Below, in pieces: positions 18,825 to 27,383 of a DNA stretch of 64,000 nucleotides. This DNA is from Mesorhizobium hawassense (GTDB lineage: Bacteria; Pseudomonadota; Alphaproteobacteria; Rhizobiales; Rhizobiaceae), in contig NZ_QMBP01000015.1 of assembly GCF_003289945.1 (NCBI RefSeq), positions 62,001-126,000 on the forward strand. Direction: 5' to 3'. The translations under genes and the position numbers were made by a program. Within the stretch, counting starts at the first letter, position 1. Every line of letters starts with the position of its first letter. Below the pieces are notes generated by a model. That model was given only the letters and a program-made list of their open reading frames with translations. It made no database searches and was not told where the DNA came from.

Positions 18825-20333
18825 TCAGCCTGGGGGCGGTGGTTCGTTGCCGATGCCGAGCGCGGCGAGAGCCAGCTTCGGGCCGCCCTGCTTGAAATGG
18901 ACGAGGTGGGTGGCGACAAACTCGATCAGCCTCTCTCGTTCCGGATGACCCTTGGCAAAGCCGGCGAGGTCGAACACGGCTTTCGTCATCTCTTCTGTCG
19001 GAAGATTGCTGCTGAACAGGTCGCCGAGGGCGGCATCGAGCGGATCGGTGAAATGGCTTTCGGGCAAGGTCCCGCCGCGCGCGGCGCATGCGGCGATCCA
19101 GGCGGCGGCGACCAGCGAGAGATGTTCCGGCAGCAGACCCGCCTTCAGCCTCGCCAGAGCGGAGGCAACGATACGCTGCGGCAGTTTCTGGCTGCCGTCA
19201 TTGGCGATCTGCGCGGTACGGTGGGCGAGTGCCGTGTTGGAAAAGCGCGCGGCGAGCTCGACCGTGTAGGCAACGGTGTCGAGCCCGGCATCCCGCGGCA
19301 GCGTCGGAACTGCCTCGGCCCAGAGCCGGTCCACGAACTGCCGGATCGACGGATCGGCAAAAGCGCGGTCGACGGTTGCGTGGCCGCTGAGCAGGCCGAG
19401 ATAGGCGATGCCGGAATGCGCGCCGTTGAGCAGTCTGAGCTTCATGTCCTCGAACGGCCGCACATCCTCGACCATGGTGACGCCGAATTTCTCCCAGGCC
19501 GGCCGCCCGGCCGGAAAGCGGTCCTCGATCACCCATTGGCGAAACGGCTCGGTCATCACCGGCCAGGCATCCTCGACGCCGAGCTGTTTCGCAATGCGCG
19601 CCCGGTCGGCATCGGTGGTCGCAGGCACAATGCGGTCGACCATGGAAGATGGGAAAGCCACTTCGTCGGCGATGTGGCGTGCCAGGTCGGCGCCGCCCTG
19701 GCGGCTGTCTTGCAGTGCCGCGAATTCGATCAGCAGCCGGTGCAGCGTGGCGCCGTTGGCCGGCAGGTTGTCGCAGCACAGAACCGTGAAGGGCGGCGTG
19801 CCGGCGGCGCGGCGACGCGCCAGCGCCTCGGCGAGAAATCCGTGCGCCGTCTTCGGCGCTCGGGGGTTGGCGAGGTCATGGACAATATCGGGGTGCGCGC
19901 CGTCGAGCGTGCCGTCCGCTGCTCTCAGATAGGCCTTTTCGGTGATGGTCAGCGTGACGATGCGGATGCGTGGGTCGGTCAGCGCGGCGAGCACCGCGCC
20001 TGGCTTTTCCGGAGCAACGAACAGGGACTGGATCGAGCCGATGACCTGCAGCTGTTCGCCGGCGCTGTCTCGGATCGCCAGTGTGTAGAGCCCGTCCTGC
20101 GGTGCCAGCGCATCGCGCGTATCGGGGCTGCGCAGCGAGACGCCGACGATGCCCCAGTCGCTCTCGCCGTCGCTCAGGCAGGCGTCGACATAGGCGGTCT
20201 GGTGGGCGCGATGAAAGGCGCCGACCCCGAGATGGACGATGCCAGGCGTCATGCCGACGCGATCATAGGCCGGGACCGAAACCTCGCGTGGCAGGGATCG
20301 CAGCGTCCGCTCGGAAAGGCGGCCGCTGCTCAT
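18825..20333 (-). CDS. uxuB: Mannitol dehydrogenase family oxidoreductase, probably fructuronate reductase
   Basis: 502-residue long-chain polyol dehydrogenase. The Rossmann motif appears as GIVHLGVGAFHRAHQ, and the active-site block MKLRLLNGAHSGIAYLG carries the family Lys, Asn and His. The family includes mannitol 2-dehydrogenase, tagaturonate reductase and fructuronate reductase (UxuB). The divergent uxaC and the kduD/kdgF genes beyond it argue for D-mannonate:NAD oxidoreductase in hexuronate breakdown; mannitol use remains possible. The start at ATG 20333 lacks a clear Shine-Dalgarno. It ends 25 bp from the convergent lepB. Confidence 0.85.
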   Translation of the reverse strand: MSSGRLSERTLRSLPREVSVPAYDRVGMTPGIVHLGVGAFHRAHQTAYVDACLSDGESDWGIVGVSLRSPDTRDALAPQDGLYTLAIRDSAGEQLQVIGSIQSLFVAPEKPGAVLAALTDPRIRIVTLTITEKAYLRAADGTLDGAHPDIVHDLANPRAPKTAHGFLAEALARRRAAGTPPFTVLCCDNLPANGATLHRLLIEFAALQDSRQGGADLARHIADEVAFPSSMVDRIVPATTDADRARIAKQLGVEDAWPVMTEPFRQWVIEDRFPAGRPAWEKFGVTMVEDVRPFEDMKLRLLNGAHSGIAYLGLLSGHATVDRAFADPSIRQFVDRLWAEAVPTLPRDAGLDTVAYTVELAARFSNTALAHRTAQIANDGSQKLPQRIVASALARLKAGLLPEHLSLVAAAWIAACAARGGTLPESHFTDPLDAALGDLFSSNLPTEEMTKAVFDLAGFAKGHPERERLIEFVATHLVHFKQGGPKLALAALGIGNEPPPPG

Positions 20334-20644
20334 GGCACCAAAACGGCTGAAAGGTTTCGGTGGAGCGGCATGTCGATGTCCCGTACGATGGAGCACATGC
20401 GGCGTATCACCTGTTCCCCACCGCTGCAAGAAGGCGGCGGCCTGCCGACCGCAAGGAGCGGCGGCTTGCCGATCGCAAGAGGCGGCGGCTTGCCGATCGC
20501 GTTGACATCATTCTAGGCCGACCGTACCGATACGCAGCCCTAAGGAGTCCGGCGACACGCTTCAGGTCTTTTGCCGAGGCATGCCGTTGCCGTGGAACCG
20601 CGGCACGCTTCTGGGCGACATGCATTGGAGGAGCCGCTTTTTCG
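20334..20644. promoter_or_regulatory. Divergent control region uxuB / uxaC with three 24-bp tandem repeats
   Basis: No gene here. Three direct repeats lie at 20426-20450, 20451-20474 and 20475-20498; the second and third are nearly identical (GCAAGAGGCGGCGGCTTGCC then GATC) and the first has one extra base. TTGACA follows at 20502-20507, with TACCGA 17 bases further at 20525-20530 as a weak -10 for uxaC. The repeats could bind a hexuronate repressor; that is an inference. Confidence 0.6.
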
Positions 20645-22054
20645 ATGATCGCGCCGACCGATCCCGATCTGCTGTTTCCACCCGAGGCGAATTCGCGCAC
20701 ATTGGCCCGCGCCCTTTACGCCGGCGTGAAGGATCTGCCCATCGTCAGCCCGCACGGCCATACCGATCCACGCTGGTATGCGCTGAACGAGTCGTTTCCG
20801 GACCCCGCGCAGCTACTCATCGTGCCCGACCATTACATTTTCCGCATGCTGTTCAGCCAGGGGGTGCGGCTGGAAGAGCTCGGCGTGCCGATGCTCGACG
20901 GTTCGCCGGTCGAGACCGACGGTCGCGCGATCTGGCGGCGCTTCGCCGAGCATTACTATCTCTTCCGCGGCACGCCGACCCGGCTCTGGCTCGACCATGT
21001 GCTCGAACATCTGTTCGGCATCGACGAACCGCTGACCGCCGCCACCGCAGACCGTCACTACGACACCATTGCTACGCTGCTGCAGCGCGACGACTTTCGC
21101 CCGCGCGCGCTGTTCGAGCGCTTCAACATCGAGGTGATCGCCACCACCGAGGGCGCGCTCGACGACCTCAACTGGCACCGGATGATCCGCGACAGCGGCT
21201 GGAAGGGCCGCGTCGTCACCGCCTACCGACCGGATGCTGTGGTCGATCCCGATTTCGAAGGGTTTTTGGCCAATCTCGACCGGCTCGGCGACATCACCGG
21301 ATGCGATACCGGCGGCTGGACCGGCTATCTCGATGCGCACCGAAAGCGGCGCGCCTATTTCAAGGAATTCGGCGCGACCTCTTCCGATCATGGCCATCCG
21401 ACCGCCGAGACCGCCAACCTGTCCGATGCGGCCGCCGAGGAGCTTTTCAGCCGTGTCCGCCGCGGCTCGCAGGACGAGCGAGAACGACGACTGTTCCGCG
21501 CCCAGATGCTGACCGAGATGGCCAAGATGAGCCTGGACGACGGCTTGGTGCTGCAGATCCATCCGGGCTCCTGGCGCAATCATTCGCCGGCTGTTTTCCA
21601 GAAATTCGGCTGCGACAAGGGTTTCGATATCCCGACCCGCACCGACTATGTGACGGCGCTGAAGCCGCTGCTCGACTGCGTCGGGCTGGAGCGCGATCTC
21701 ACCGTCATCCTCTTCACGCTGGACGAGACGAGCTATGCGCGCGAGCTGGCGCCGCTCGCCGGTGTCTACCCGGCGCTCAGGCTCGGTCCGGCCTGGTGGT
21801 TCCATGACAGTCCGGAAGGCATGCGCCGCTTCCGCGAGATGACCACCGAGACGGCCGGCTTCTACAACACCGTCGGCTTCAACGACGACACGCGCGCCTT
21901 TCCCTCGATCCCGGCCAGGCACGATGTTGCCCGCCGCGTCGATTGCGCCTTCCTGGCGCGGCTGGTGGCAGAGCATCGGCTGCGCGAGGACGAGGCGCAT
22001 GAGCTGGCCGGGGAGTTGGCCTATACGCTCGCCAAGAAGGCCTATCGCCTGTGA
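20645..22054 (+). CDS. uxaC: Glucuronate isomerase (uronate isomerase)
   Basis: 469-residue uronate isomerase, an amidohydrolase-fold enzyme that converts D-glucuronate to D-fructuronate or D-galacturonate to tagaturonate. IVSPHGHTDPRWYALNESFPDP carries the metal-binding His-x-His and RMLFSQGVRLEELGVP follows as in UxaC; NFNDD-like VGFNDDTRAFPSIPARHDVARR is the conserved C-terminal block. The start ATG 20645 has GGAGGAG about 12 bases upstream. The open frame continues upstream only through the tandem repeats and is not part of the protein. First gene of uxaC-kduD-kdgF. Confidence 0.95.
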   Translation: MIAPTDPDLLFPPEANSRTLARALYAGVKDLPIVSPHGHTDPRWYALNESFPDPAQLLIVPDHYIFRMLFSQGVRLEELGVPMLDGSPVETDGRAIWRRFAEHYYLFRGTPTRLWLDHVLEHLFGIDEPLTAATADRHYDTIATLLQRDDFRPRALFERFNIEVIATTEGALDDLNWHRMIRDSGWKGRVVTAYRPDAVVDPDFEGFLANLDRLGDITGCDTGGWTGYLDAHRKRRAYFKEFGATSSDHGHPTAETANLSDAAAEELFSRVRRGSQDERERRLFRAQMLTEMAKMSLDDGLVLQIHPGSWRNHSPAVFQKFGCDKGFDIPTRTDYVTALKPLLDCVGLERDLTVILFTLDETSYARELAPLAGVYPALRLGPAWWFHDSPEGMRRFREMTTETAGFYNTVGFNDDTRAFPSIPARHDVARRVDCAFLARLVAEHRLREDEAHELAGELAYTLAKKAYRL

Positions 22055-22078
22055 CGGGGCGGCGCCACATGCGAGGAA

Positions 22079-22100
22079 CGGCCGATCCTTCGATCGGCCG
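22079..22100 (+). other. Hairpin between uxaC and kduD
   Basis: CGGCCGATC, loop CTTC, GATCGGCCG: perfect 9-bp stem just before the TTG start of kduD. No T-run, so it is probably not a terminator; it may tune expression between the genes. Confidence 0.5.
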
Positions 22101-22121
22101 CTGGCGAAGGGCAGAACGGGT

Positions 22122-22889
22122 TTGAGCGATCTTTCCGCCTTCAGCCTCACCGGCAAGCGCATCCTCGTCACCGGCGCCAACACCGGCATCGGCCAAGGCA
22201 TCGCCCTGTCGGTCGCGCGCGCCGGCGGCGCGGTCATCGGCGTCGGCCGCTCGGCGATGGATGACACGGCCGGGAAAGTCGCGGCCGCGGGCGGCAGCTT
22301 CGAGGCAGTGAAGGCCGATCTCGGCGATCCGGCCGGGGCCGCCGCGATGCTCGACAGGGTCTGGAACGAGAGCGGCCCGCTCGACGGTTTGGTCAACAAT
22401 GCCGGCATCATCCGGCGCTCCGACGCGATCGGCCTGAGCGAGGCCGATTGGGACGATGTCATCGATGTCAATCTGAAGACTGTCTTCCGGCTCTGCCAGG
22501 GTTTTGCGAGACGCGTGCTCGCTGAACCGGGACGGCGCGGCAAGATCGTCAACATCGCCTCGGTGCTCAGCTTCCAGGGCGGCATCCGCGTCGCCTCCTA
22601 CACCGCCTCGAAGCACGGGGTGCTCGGCCTCACCCGGCTGCTCGCCTGCGAATGGGCGGCCAAAGGCATCAACGTCAACGGCATCGCGCCGGGCTATATC
22701 GAGACCAACAACACCGAGGCGCTGCGCGCCGATCCCGACCGCAGCGCCGCGATCCTCGGGCGCATCCCGGCCGGGCGCTGGGGCCGGCCCGAGGATATAG
22801 GCGACGCGGCGGTGTTCCTGCTGGCGCCGGCGTCGGATTACATGCATGGCGCGGTGGTGCCGGTCGACGGCGGCTGGCTGGCGCGGTGA
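22122..22889 (+). CDS. kduD: 2-dehydro-3-deoxy-D-gluconate 5-dehydrogenase (SDR)
   Basis: 255-residue short-chain dehydrogenase. The cofactor motif is VTGANTGIGQGIA, then NNAGI, the catalytic Ser in IVNIASVLSFQGG and the catalytic YTASK. LSDLSAFSLTGKRILVTGANTG is the typical KduD start, which places initiation at TTG 22122; no ATG fits. KduD reduces 2,5-diketo-3-deoxygluconate to KDG in breakdown of pectin or other unsaturated uronates, which agrees with uxaC and kdgF on either side. Assignment against other SDRs rests on the FSLxGK...NTGIGQGIA pattern, the PGYIETNNTEALRADPDR block and context. Confidence 0.88.
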   Translation: MSDLSAFSLTGKRILVTGANTGIGQGIALSVARAGGAVIGVGRSAMDDTAGKVAAAGGSFEAVKADLGDPAGAAAMLDRVWNESGPLDGLVNNAGIIRRSDAIGLSEADWDDVIDVNLKTVFRLCQGFARRVLAEPGRRGKIVNIASVLSFQGGIRVASYTASKHGVLGLTRLLACEWAAKGINVNGIAPGYIETNNTEALRADPDRSAAILGRIPAGRWGRPEDIGDAAVFLLAPASDYMHGAVVPVDGGWLAR

Positions 22890-22922
22890 CGGTTCCCGTC
22901 AATCTCGAATGGATGTCGGACG

Positions 22923-23255
22923 ATGACTAAGATGTTTTCCCATGCCGGCGAAAAAGCCTGGGAGCCGACGCCGGATGGCAACAAGCGGCGCGTGCTGGTG
23001 CACACGGCCGAATTGATGATGGTCGAGTTCGCCTTCGAGAAAGGCGGCGTCGGGGCGCTGCATTCGCATCCGCATGTCCAGGCAAGCTATGTCGCCGAAG
23101 GACGCTTCGAAGTCAGCATCGACGGTCGGTCGGAAATCCTCGAAACAGGCAGCAGCTTCATCGTGCCGTCCAACCTCGTGCATGGCGTCAAGGCGCTGGA
23201 GGCCGGACGCCTGGTCGACAGTTTTGCGCCTCATCGGGCCGATTTCCTCCGCTGA
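22923..23255 (+). CDS. kdgF: Cupin protein, KdgF-like
   Basis: 110-residue single-domain cupin. The metal-binding motif is HSHPHVQASYVAEGRFEVSIDG and the second His is in FIVPSNLVHGV. KdgF speeds ring opening of 4,5-unsaturated uronates to 5-keto-4-deoxyuronate, the step before KduI/KduD. Short length, ETGSSFIVPSNLVHGVKALEAG block and position directly after kduD support KdgF. It is followed by a strong terminator, so it closes the operon. Confidence 0.85.
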   Translation: MTKMFSHAGEKAWEPTPDGNKRRVLVHTAELMMVEFAFEKGGVGALHSHPHVQASYVAEGRFEVSIDGRSEILETGSSFIVPSNLVHGVKALEAGRLVDSFAPHRADFLR

Positions 23256-23273
23256 GGCTCCGCCGCCGGAAAG

Positions 23274-23301
23274 AAAAACCCGCGCCGTGAGGCGCGGGTT
23301 T
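23274..23301 (+). terminator. Terminator after kdgF
   Basis: AAAAACCCGCGCC, loop GTGA, GGCGCGGGTTTG: long perfect G/C stem with flanking A and T runs. Confidence 0.88.
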
Positions 23302-23416
23302 GTTGCCTGGGCGCTTGTGGCGCCGCCGCGGTACTCGAAACATCGCCGCAGGAGGGTAACCGTGTCGCAACACGGTGAAGATTGGCTTAACGGTTGCGGC
23401 AGGCAGACAGGGTGTT

Positions 23417-24043
23417 TCACCGCTGCTGCAGCGCAAGCCGCACGCTAAGCGCGCAGTAGATGCCGCCGACCACCTTGCCCTGCCATTTGAGCACCGCCGG
23501 ATTGCGGCGCAGGAAGGAGCCCAGCCCGCCCGCGCTGAGGGCGAAGACGATCGTGCTGAACAGCCCGAGCAGAACGAAGATCGCGCCGAGCATCATCAGC
23601 TGCAACACCACGAAGCCGTTTTGCGGGTGCACGAATTGCGGCAGGAAGGCGAGGAAGAACAGCGCGGTCTTCGGGTTCAGCACCTCGGTCAGGATCGCCT
23701 GCCGGAAGGCCTTACCGGCCGAGATGGGCAGCGTCCTGCCGGCCAGGTCGGCCGGCGCCTTTTCGAGGATGGCGCGGATGCCGAGGTAAACGAGATAGGC
23801 CGCGCCGACATATTTGATGACGCTGAACAGCATCGCCGAGGCGGCGATGATCGCCGAGATGCCGACAATGGCCATGACCGTGTGGATCACATCGCCGGCT
23901 GCGACACCGGCGCCGGTGGCAATGCCGACCCTGGTGCCCGAACTCGTCGCCCGCGCCACCGTAAGCAGCGTGGCCGGTCCCGGGATGAAGACGAAGCCGA
24001 GCACCACCGCGATGTAGGTGAGAAGCGTGGCCTGATCGATCAT
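23417..24043 (-). CDS. LysE/RhtB family amino-acid exporter
   Basis: 208-residue inner-membrane protein with about six hydrophobic segments. The start MIDQATLLTYIAVVLGFVFIPGPATLLTVARA has the LysE/RhtB Pro-Gly-Pro signature in the first helix; NPKTALFFLAFLPQFV in the middle is also typical. An AGGAGC Shine-Dalgarno precedes ATG 24043. Family members export amino acids such as lysine, threonine or homoserine lactone; the substrate here is not known. It is divergent from recQ. Confidence 0.9.
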   Translation of the reverse strand: MIDQATLLTYIAVVLGFVFIPGPATLLTVARATSSGTRVGIATGAGVAAGDVIHTVMAIVGISAIIAASAMLFSVIKYVGAAYLVYLGIRAILEKAPADLAGRTLPISAGKAFRQAILTEVLNPKTALFFLAFLPQFVHPQNGFVVLQLMMLGAIFVLLGLFSTIVFALSAGGLGSFLRRNPAVLKWQGKVVGGIYCALSVRLALQQR

Positions 24044-24374
24044 GCGAAGCTCCTTCTGCGCCGACAGTTGCCAGCAATGGATGCATCGAACCATAGCACC
24101 CGGAACTCTCCGGCCGGTGTGCCAGCGATGGCTTTTCGATGCGACATTGGCGCGAGGCGACAGCTTTCGGGCTCTTGTACTTGTTTCTTGCGCAATTGCG
24201 GACGGAAGGCCACGGCGAAGTCGCCGAGCCTAACCGTTACACACTTTTCCTGGAATTGCCGCAGGCGCGGTTGTGACCGGGTGACGGCTGCGCTACTCCA
24301 GGGCATCACGCGGTGAATCACTTGGCTGGTCTCCACACGTTCTCGAAAACGAACCCCTGTCCGGTGTCGGCCTG
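24044..24374. other. LysE / recQ divergent intergenic region
   Basis: 331 bp without a gene. It contains repeat C1 (24190-24259) and otherwise ordinary GC-rich sequence. I could not pick out a convincing promoter for either gene. Confidence 0.5.
24190..24259. repeat. Element C, copy 1
   Basis: Starts GCAATTGCGGACGGA and ends CACACTTTTCCTGGAATTGC, the same palindromic element as 26217-26272 and 63361-63424, but with about 27 extra bases in the middle. It is in the opposite orientation to the copy after recQ. Confidence 0.75.
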
Positions 24375-26219
24375 ATGCCGGCACAGGCAGCCTGCCTGCG
24401 AGCCGGGGATCATCAGCGGCGCGTGCTGAAGGACGTGTTCGGCTTCGACGATTTTCGCCCCGGCCAGGCCGCCGTCATCGAGGCGTTGCTCGCCGGACGC
24501 CATGTGCTGGCGGTGATGCCGACGGGCGCCGGCAAGTCGCTCTGCTATCAGGTTCCGGCGCTGGTCAAAGGCGGGCTCACCATAGTGGTGTCGCCGCTGG
24601 TGGCGCTGATGCAGGATCAGGTCGCTGCCCTGCGCCTTGCCGGTGTGGCCGCCGACACGATCAATTCCTCGCTCGACCGCGATGCCAATGTCGCGGCCTG
24701 GCGCCGCGTGGCGTCCGGCCAGACGCGGCTGCTCTATCTGGCGCCGGAACGGCTGATGACGGAGCGGATGCTGGAGGCGCTGTCCCGGCTGGATGTCAGC
24801 CTGATTGCGATCGACGAAGCGCATTGTATCTCGCAATGGGGTCCGGCCTTCCGGCGCGAATATGAGGACCTGTCGCGGCTGCGCGGGCTGTTTGCCGATG
24901 TGCCGATCATCGCGCTGACGGCGACGGCCGACGAGGCGACGCGCGCCGATATCGAAGCGCGGCTGTTTGCCGGCCGCGCCGAGACCCTGGTGCTGGGCTT
25001 CGACCGGCCCAACATCAAATTGGCGATGGAGACCAAGCAGGACAGCAAGCGCCAGCTGCTGCGCTTCGTCGAGCGCCACCCCGGCAAGAGCGGCATCATC
25101 TACTGCCTGTCGCGTCGCAAGACCGAGGAAATGGCCGCCTTCCTTGAGAAGAACGGCGTGCGTGCGCTCCCCTATCATGCCGGCATGAGCAAGGAGGCGC
25201 GCGAGGCCAACCAGAACGCCTTCATGAGCCTGTCCGGCGTCGTCATGGTGGCGACCATCGCTTTCGGCATGGGCATCGACAAGCCCGACGTCGCCTATGT
25301 CTTCCACACCGACTTACCGGGCAGCCTGGAGGCCTATTACCAGGAGATCGGCCGCGCCGGCCGCGACGGCCGGCCGGCGGAAGCGCATATGCTCTACGGG
25401 GCCGGCGACATCCGCACGCGTCGCATGTTCATCGACGATGAGGATACGTCGCCCGAGCACAAGAGACGGGCACATCGCCGGCTGGACACGCTGATCGGCT
25501 ATTGCGAGACGGCGCAGTGCCGGCGCCAGGTGCTGCTCGGTTATTTCGGCGAGGAGGCGCAGGCCTGCGGCAATTGCGACAACTGCCTCGACCAGGCGCC
25601 GCGCGCCGACGGCTCCGCGGAGGCGCGCACCATCCTCGCGGCGGTCGCGCAGACCGGCGAGCGTTTCGGCGCCGCCCATGTCATCGACATCCTGCTTGGC
25701 CACGAGACCGAGAAGGTGCTGGCGCGGAACCATCAGAAGCTGACCAGTTTCAGGACAGGTATCGCGCACAGGAAGCCGGTCTGGCTGTCGCTGATCCGGC
25801 AGCTGGTCGCCGGCGGCTTCCTGACGCCGGATGCCGACGGCCATGGCGGCCTCGCCATCTCCGAGAGCGGCCGTGCGCTCGGCCGCGGTGAGGTTGCGTT
25901 TGAGTATCGCGTCGAGGGCCGGGATCGTCTCGCGCGCGGCAGGAAGCGCGCCGGGCAGGGCTCCACCACGGATGGCGAGGGCGTCGATGCATCGCTGCTG
26001 GCCGTGCTCAAGACGTTGCGGCTGCGGCTCGCCAAGGAACGCCAGGTGCCGGCCTATGTGGTGTTCTCCGACCGCACGCTGATCGATATGGCCGAACGCC
26101 AGCCGCGCGACCTTGACGATTTCGCCGAGGTGAACGGCGTGGGCGCCGCGAAGCTCAAGGAGTTCGGCGAAATTTTCTTGGGCGCGATCGCGGCGCATGA
26201 GGCGGGCGGGTCGGGCTAG
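24375..26219 (+). CDS. recQ: ATP-dependent DNA helicase RecQ
   Basis: 614-residue RecQ helicase, 3'-5' unwinding in recombination and repair. Domains in order: DEAD/DEAH helicase with PTGAGKS (Walker A ends at Ser55) and DEAH at 147-150; helicase C with GRAGRDGRPAEA; RecQ zinc-binding region with CETAQCRRQVLLGYFGE and CGNCDNC; RQC winged helix; and one C-terminal HRDC domain (about 535-610, ending VNGVGAAKLKEFGEIFLGAI). Length is normal. Its TAG stop abuts repeat C2, and C1 lies upstream. Confidence 0.97.
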   Translation: MPAQAACLRAGDHQRRVLKDVFGFDDFRPGQAAVIEALLAGRHVLAVMPTGAGKSLCYQVPALVKGGLTIVVSPLVALMQDQVAALRLAGVAADTINSSLDRDANVAAWRRVASGQTRLLYLAPERLMTERMLEALSRLDVSLIAIDEAHCISQWGPAFRREYEDLSRLRGLFADVPIIALTATADEATRADIEARLFAGRAETLVLGFDRPNIKLAMETKQDSKRQLLRFVERHPGKSGIIYCLSRRKTEEMAAFLEKNGVRALPYHAGMSKEAREANQNAFMSLSGVVMVATIAFGMGIDKPDVAYVFHTDLPGSLEAYYQEIGRAGRDGRPAEAHMLYGAGDIRTRRMFIDDEDTSPEHKRRAHRRLDTLIGYCETAQCRRQVLLGYFGEEAQACGNCDNCLDQAPRADGSAEARTILAAVAQTGERFGAAHVIDILLGHETEKVLARNHQKLTSFRTGIAHRKPVWLSLIRQLVAGGFLTPDADGHGGLAISESGRALGRGEVAFEYRVEGRDRLARGRKRAGQGSTTDGEGVDASLLAVLKTLRLRLAKERQVPAYVVFSDRTLIDMAERQPRDLDDFAEVNGVGAAKLKEFGEIFLGAIAAHEAGGSG

Positions 26220-26272
26220 AGCAATTCCAGGAAAAGTGTGAGCGGTCTTCCGTTCGGAATTGCGTCAAACAA
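26217..26272. repeat. Element C, copy 2
   Basis: TAGAGCAATTCCAGGAAAAG, TGTGAGCGGTCTTCCG, then TTCGGAATTGCGTC: a palindromic element with GCAATTCC and GGAATTGC ends. Its first bases are the recQ stop codon. It lies between convergent recQ and the SEC-C gene. Confidence 0.8.
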
Positions 26273-26343
26273 GAGATGAAGTGGTTCGCCGTTTCCGTGA
26301 AACGGTGAAACGCTCCAGGGAAGGCGCTGCTTGCGGCGCGCCA

Positions 26344-27303
26344 TCATTCCAGGTCTGCCAGACAGCACTTCTTGAATTTCTTGCCGCTGCCGCAGGGGCA
26401 TGGATCATTGCGACCGACATGCCGCAAGGGGTTTATCACCGGTTCCTCCGGGCTCGCCCATGGAAACGGCGAGGACGACTGCCAGTCTTCCTCCTCATCG
26501 CTATCGCTGACTTCCCAATGGCGGAACCAATCCAGCGATTCAATCACGTCGTCGATGTAGCCGAGACTGTTGCTCTTGAATCGCTCGATATCGTCCGGCG
26601 CCTTTTCGGCGGCTTCGAGATCCGCCTCGAAATCGTGCCGCTCCAGCACTCCTGGTGGTATGCGCCCTTCGCTCCATGCGCTAAGGACCAGCGGCGCGAG
26701 GTCGCGCCATCCTAGTATGGCGATCGCCTCGATCCAGGCGACCCAGACATGCTCCTCGTCGTCGGCCAACTTCTCGGCATGGAATCGTTCGAGAAAGAGC
26801 CGCATCTGATCGCGCTCTATGCGCCCGTCCCAGGTCAGAAAGGCCGCGGCGCTCAACAGCACGTCGCGCGTAAATTCATCGACATTGCGGTCTGCGATGG
26901 TGCTGAACAGGGCCTGGGCATTGCCGTCGAACATGCCTGCGAAGATGCGCGGCAGCGTTTCCGTGATGGCGTCGCCGAGCAGATCATCGACCTCATGGCC
27001 TGGACGACGGAGCAAACGCAACAAGGATTGACAGGCCTGTGTATCGCGCGCGCCACCCAGAATATGCAAACCCCGGAAAAGAAGTCTTTCGTCGTCCTGC
27101 GACAGAACCGTCCCATCGGCGGCCCTTGCGACAACCGCCCGCAACGCAGGTGCGGCTTCCTCGATCCTGAGGGTGCAAACGCCGATTGCGAGATCCGGCA
27201 TTCGCCGCTCGGTCGCCAGGGCATGCAGGTAGCGGTCTATCGGATACAGCTTGAAGTCGCCGTCGCCGTGGCTGAGGAGTTTTTCCAGCTCTTCTTTTTT
27301 CAT
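26344..27303 (-). CDS. DUF1186 protein with C-terminal SEC-C zinc motif
   Basis: 319-residue soluble protein. The main part (about 20-260) is helical and looks like DUF1186 (PIDRYLHALATERRMPDLAIG, LHILGGARDTQACQSLLRLL), with an acidic tail DSDEEEDW, and ends in a SEC-C motif GRNDPCPCGSGKKFKKCC. SEC-C motifs bind zinc and often mediate contact with SecB or ribosome-linked partners; here the role is unknown. ATG 27303 is preceded by GAGGCG. It is divergent from the gene at 27384 with 80 bp between, so the two may be co-regulated. Confidence 0.85.
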   Translation of the reverse strand: MKKEELEKLLSHGDGDFKLYPIDRYLHALATERRMPDLAIGVCTLRIEEAAPALRAVVARAADGTVLSQDDERLLFRGLHILGGARDTQACQSLLRLLRRPGHEVDDLLGDAITETLPRIFAGMFDGNAQALFSTIADRNVDEFTRDVLLSAAAFLTWDGRIERDQMRLFLERFHAEKLADDEEHVWVAWIEAIAILGWRDLAPLVLSAWSEGRIPPGVLERHDFEADLEAAEKAPDDIERFKSNSLGYIDDVIESLDWFRHWEVSDSDEEEDWQSSSPFPWASPEEPVINPLRHVGRNDPCPCGSGKKFKKCCLADLE

Positions 27304-27383
27304 CACTCGCCTCGATGGAGCGCTGTTCCGGCAGCGTGCTATCAGTCGGTTGGCCGTACCTTGTGTCAAGGTTGAGGACGACA

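Noticed and set aside
20360..20644. Upstream extension of uxaC through the tandem repeats
   Set aside because: The extension codes for RRRLADRK-type repeats, not seen in UxaC, and the family N-terminus begins at the ATG at 20645 with a GGAGGAG upstream.
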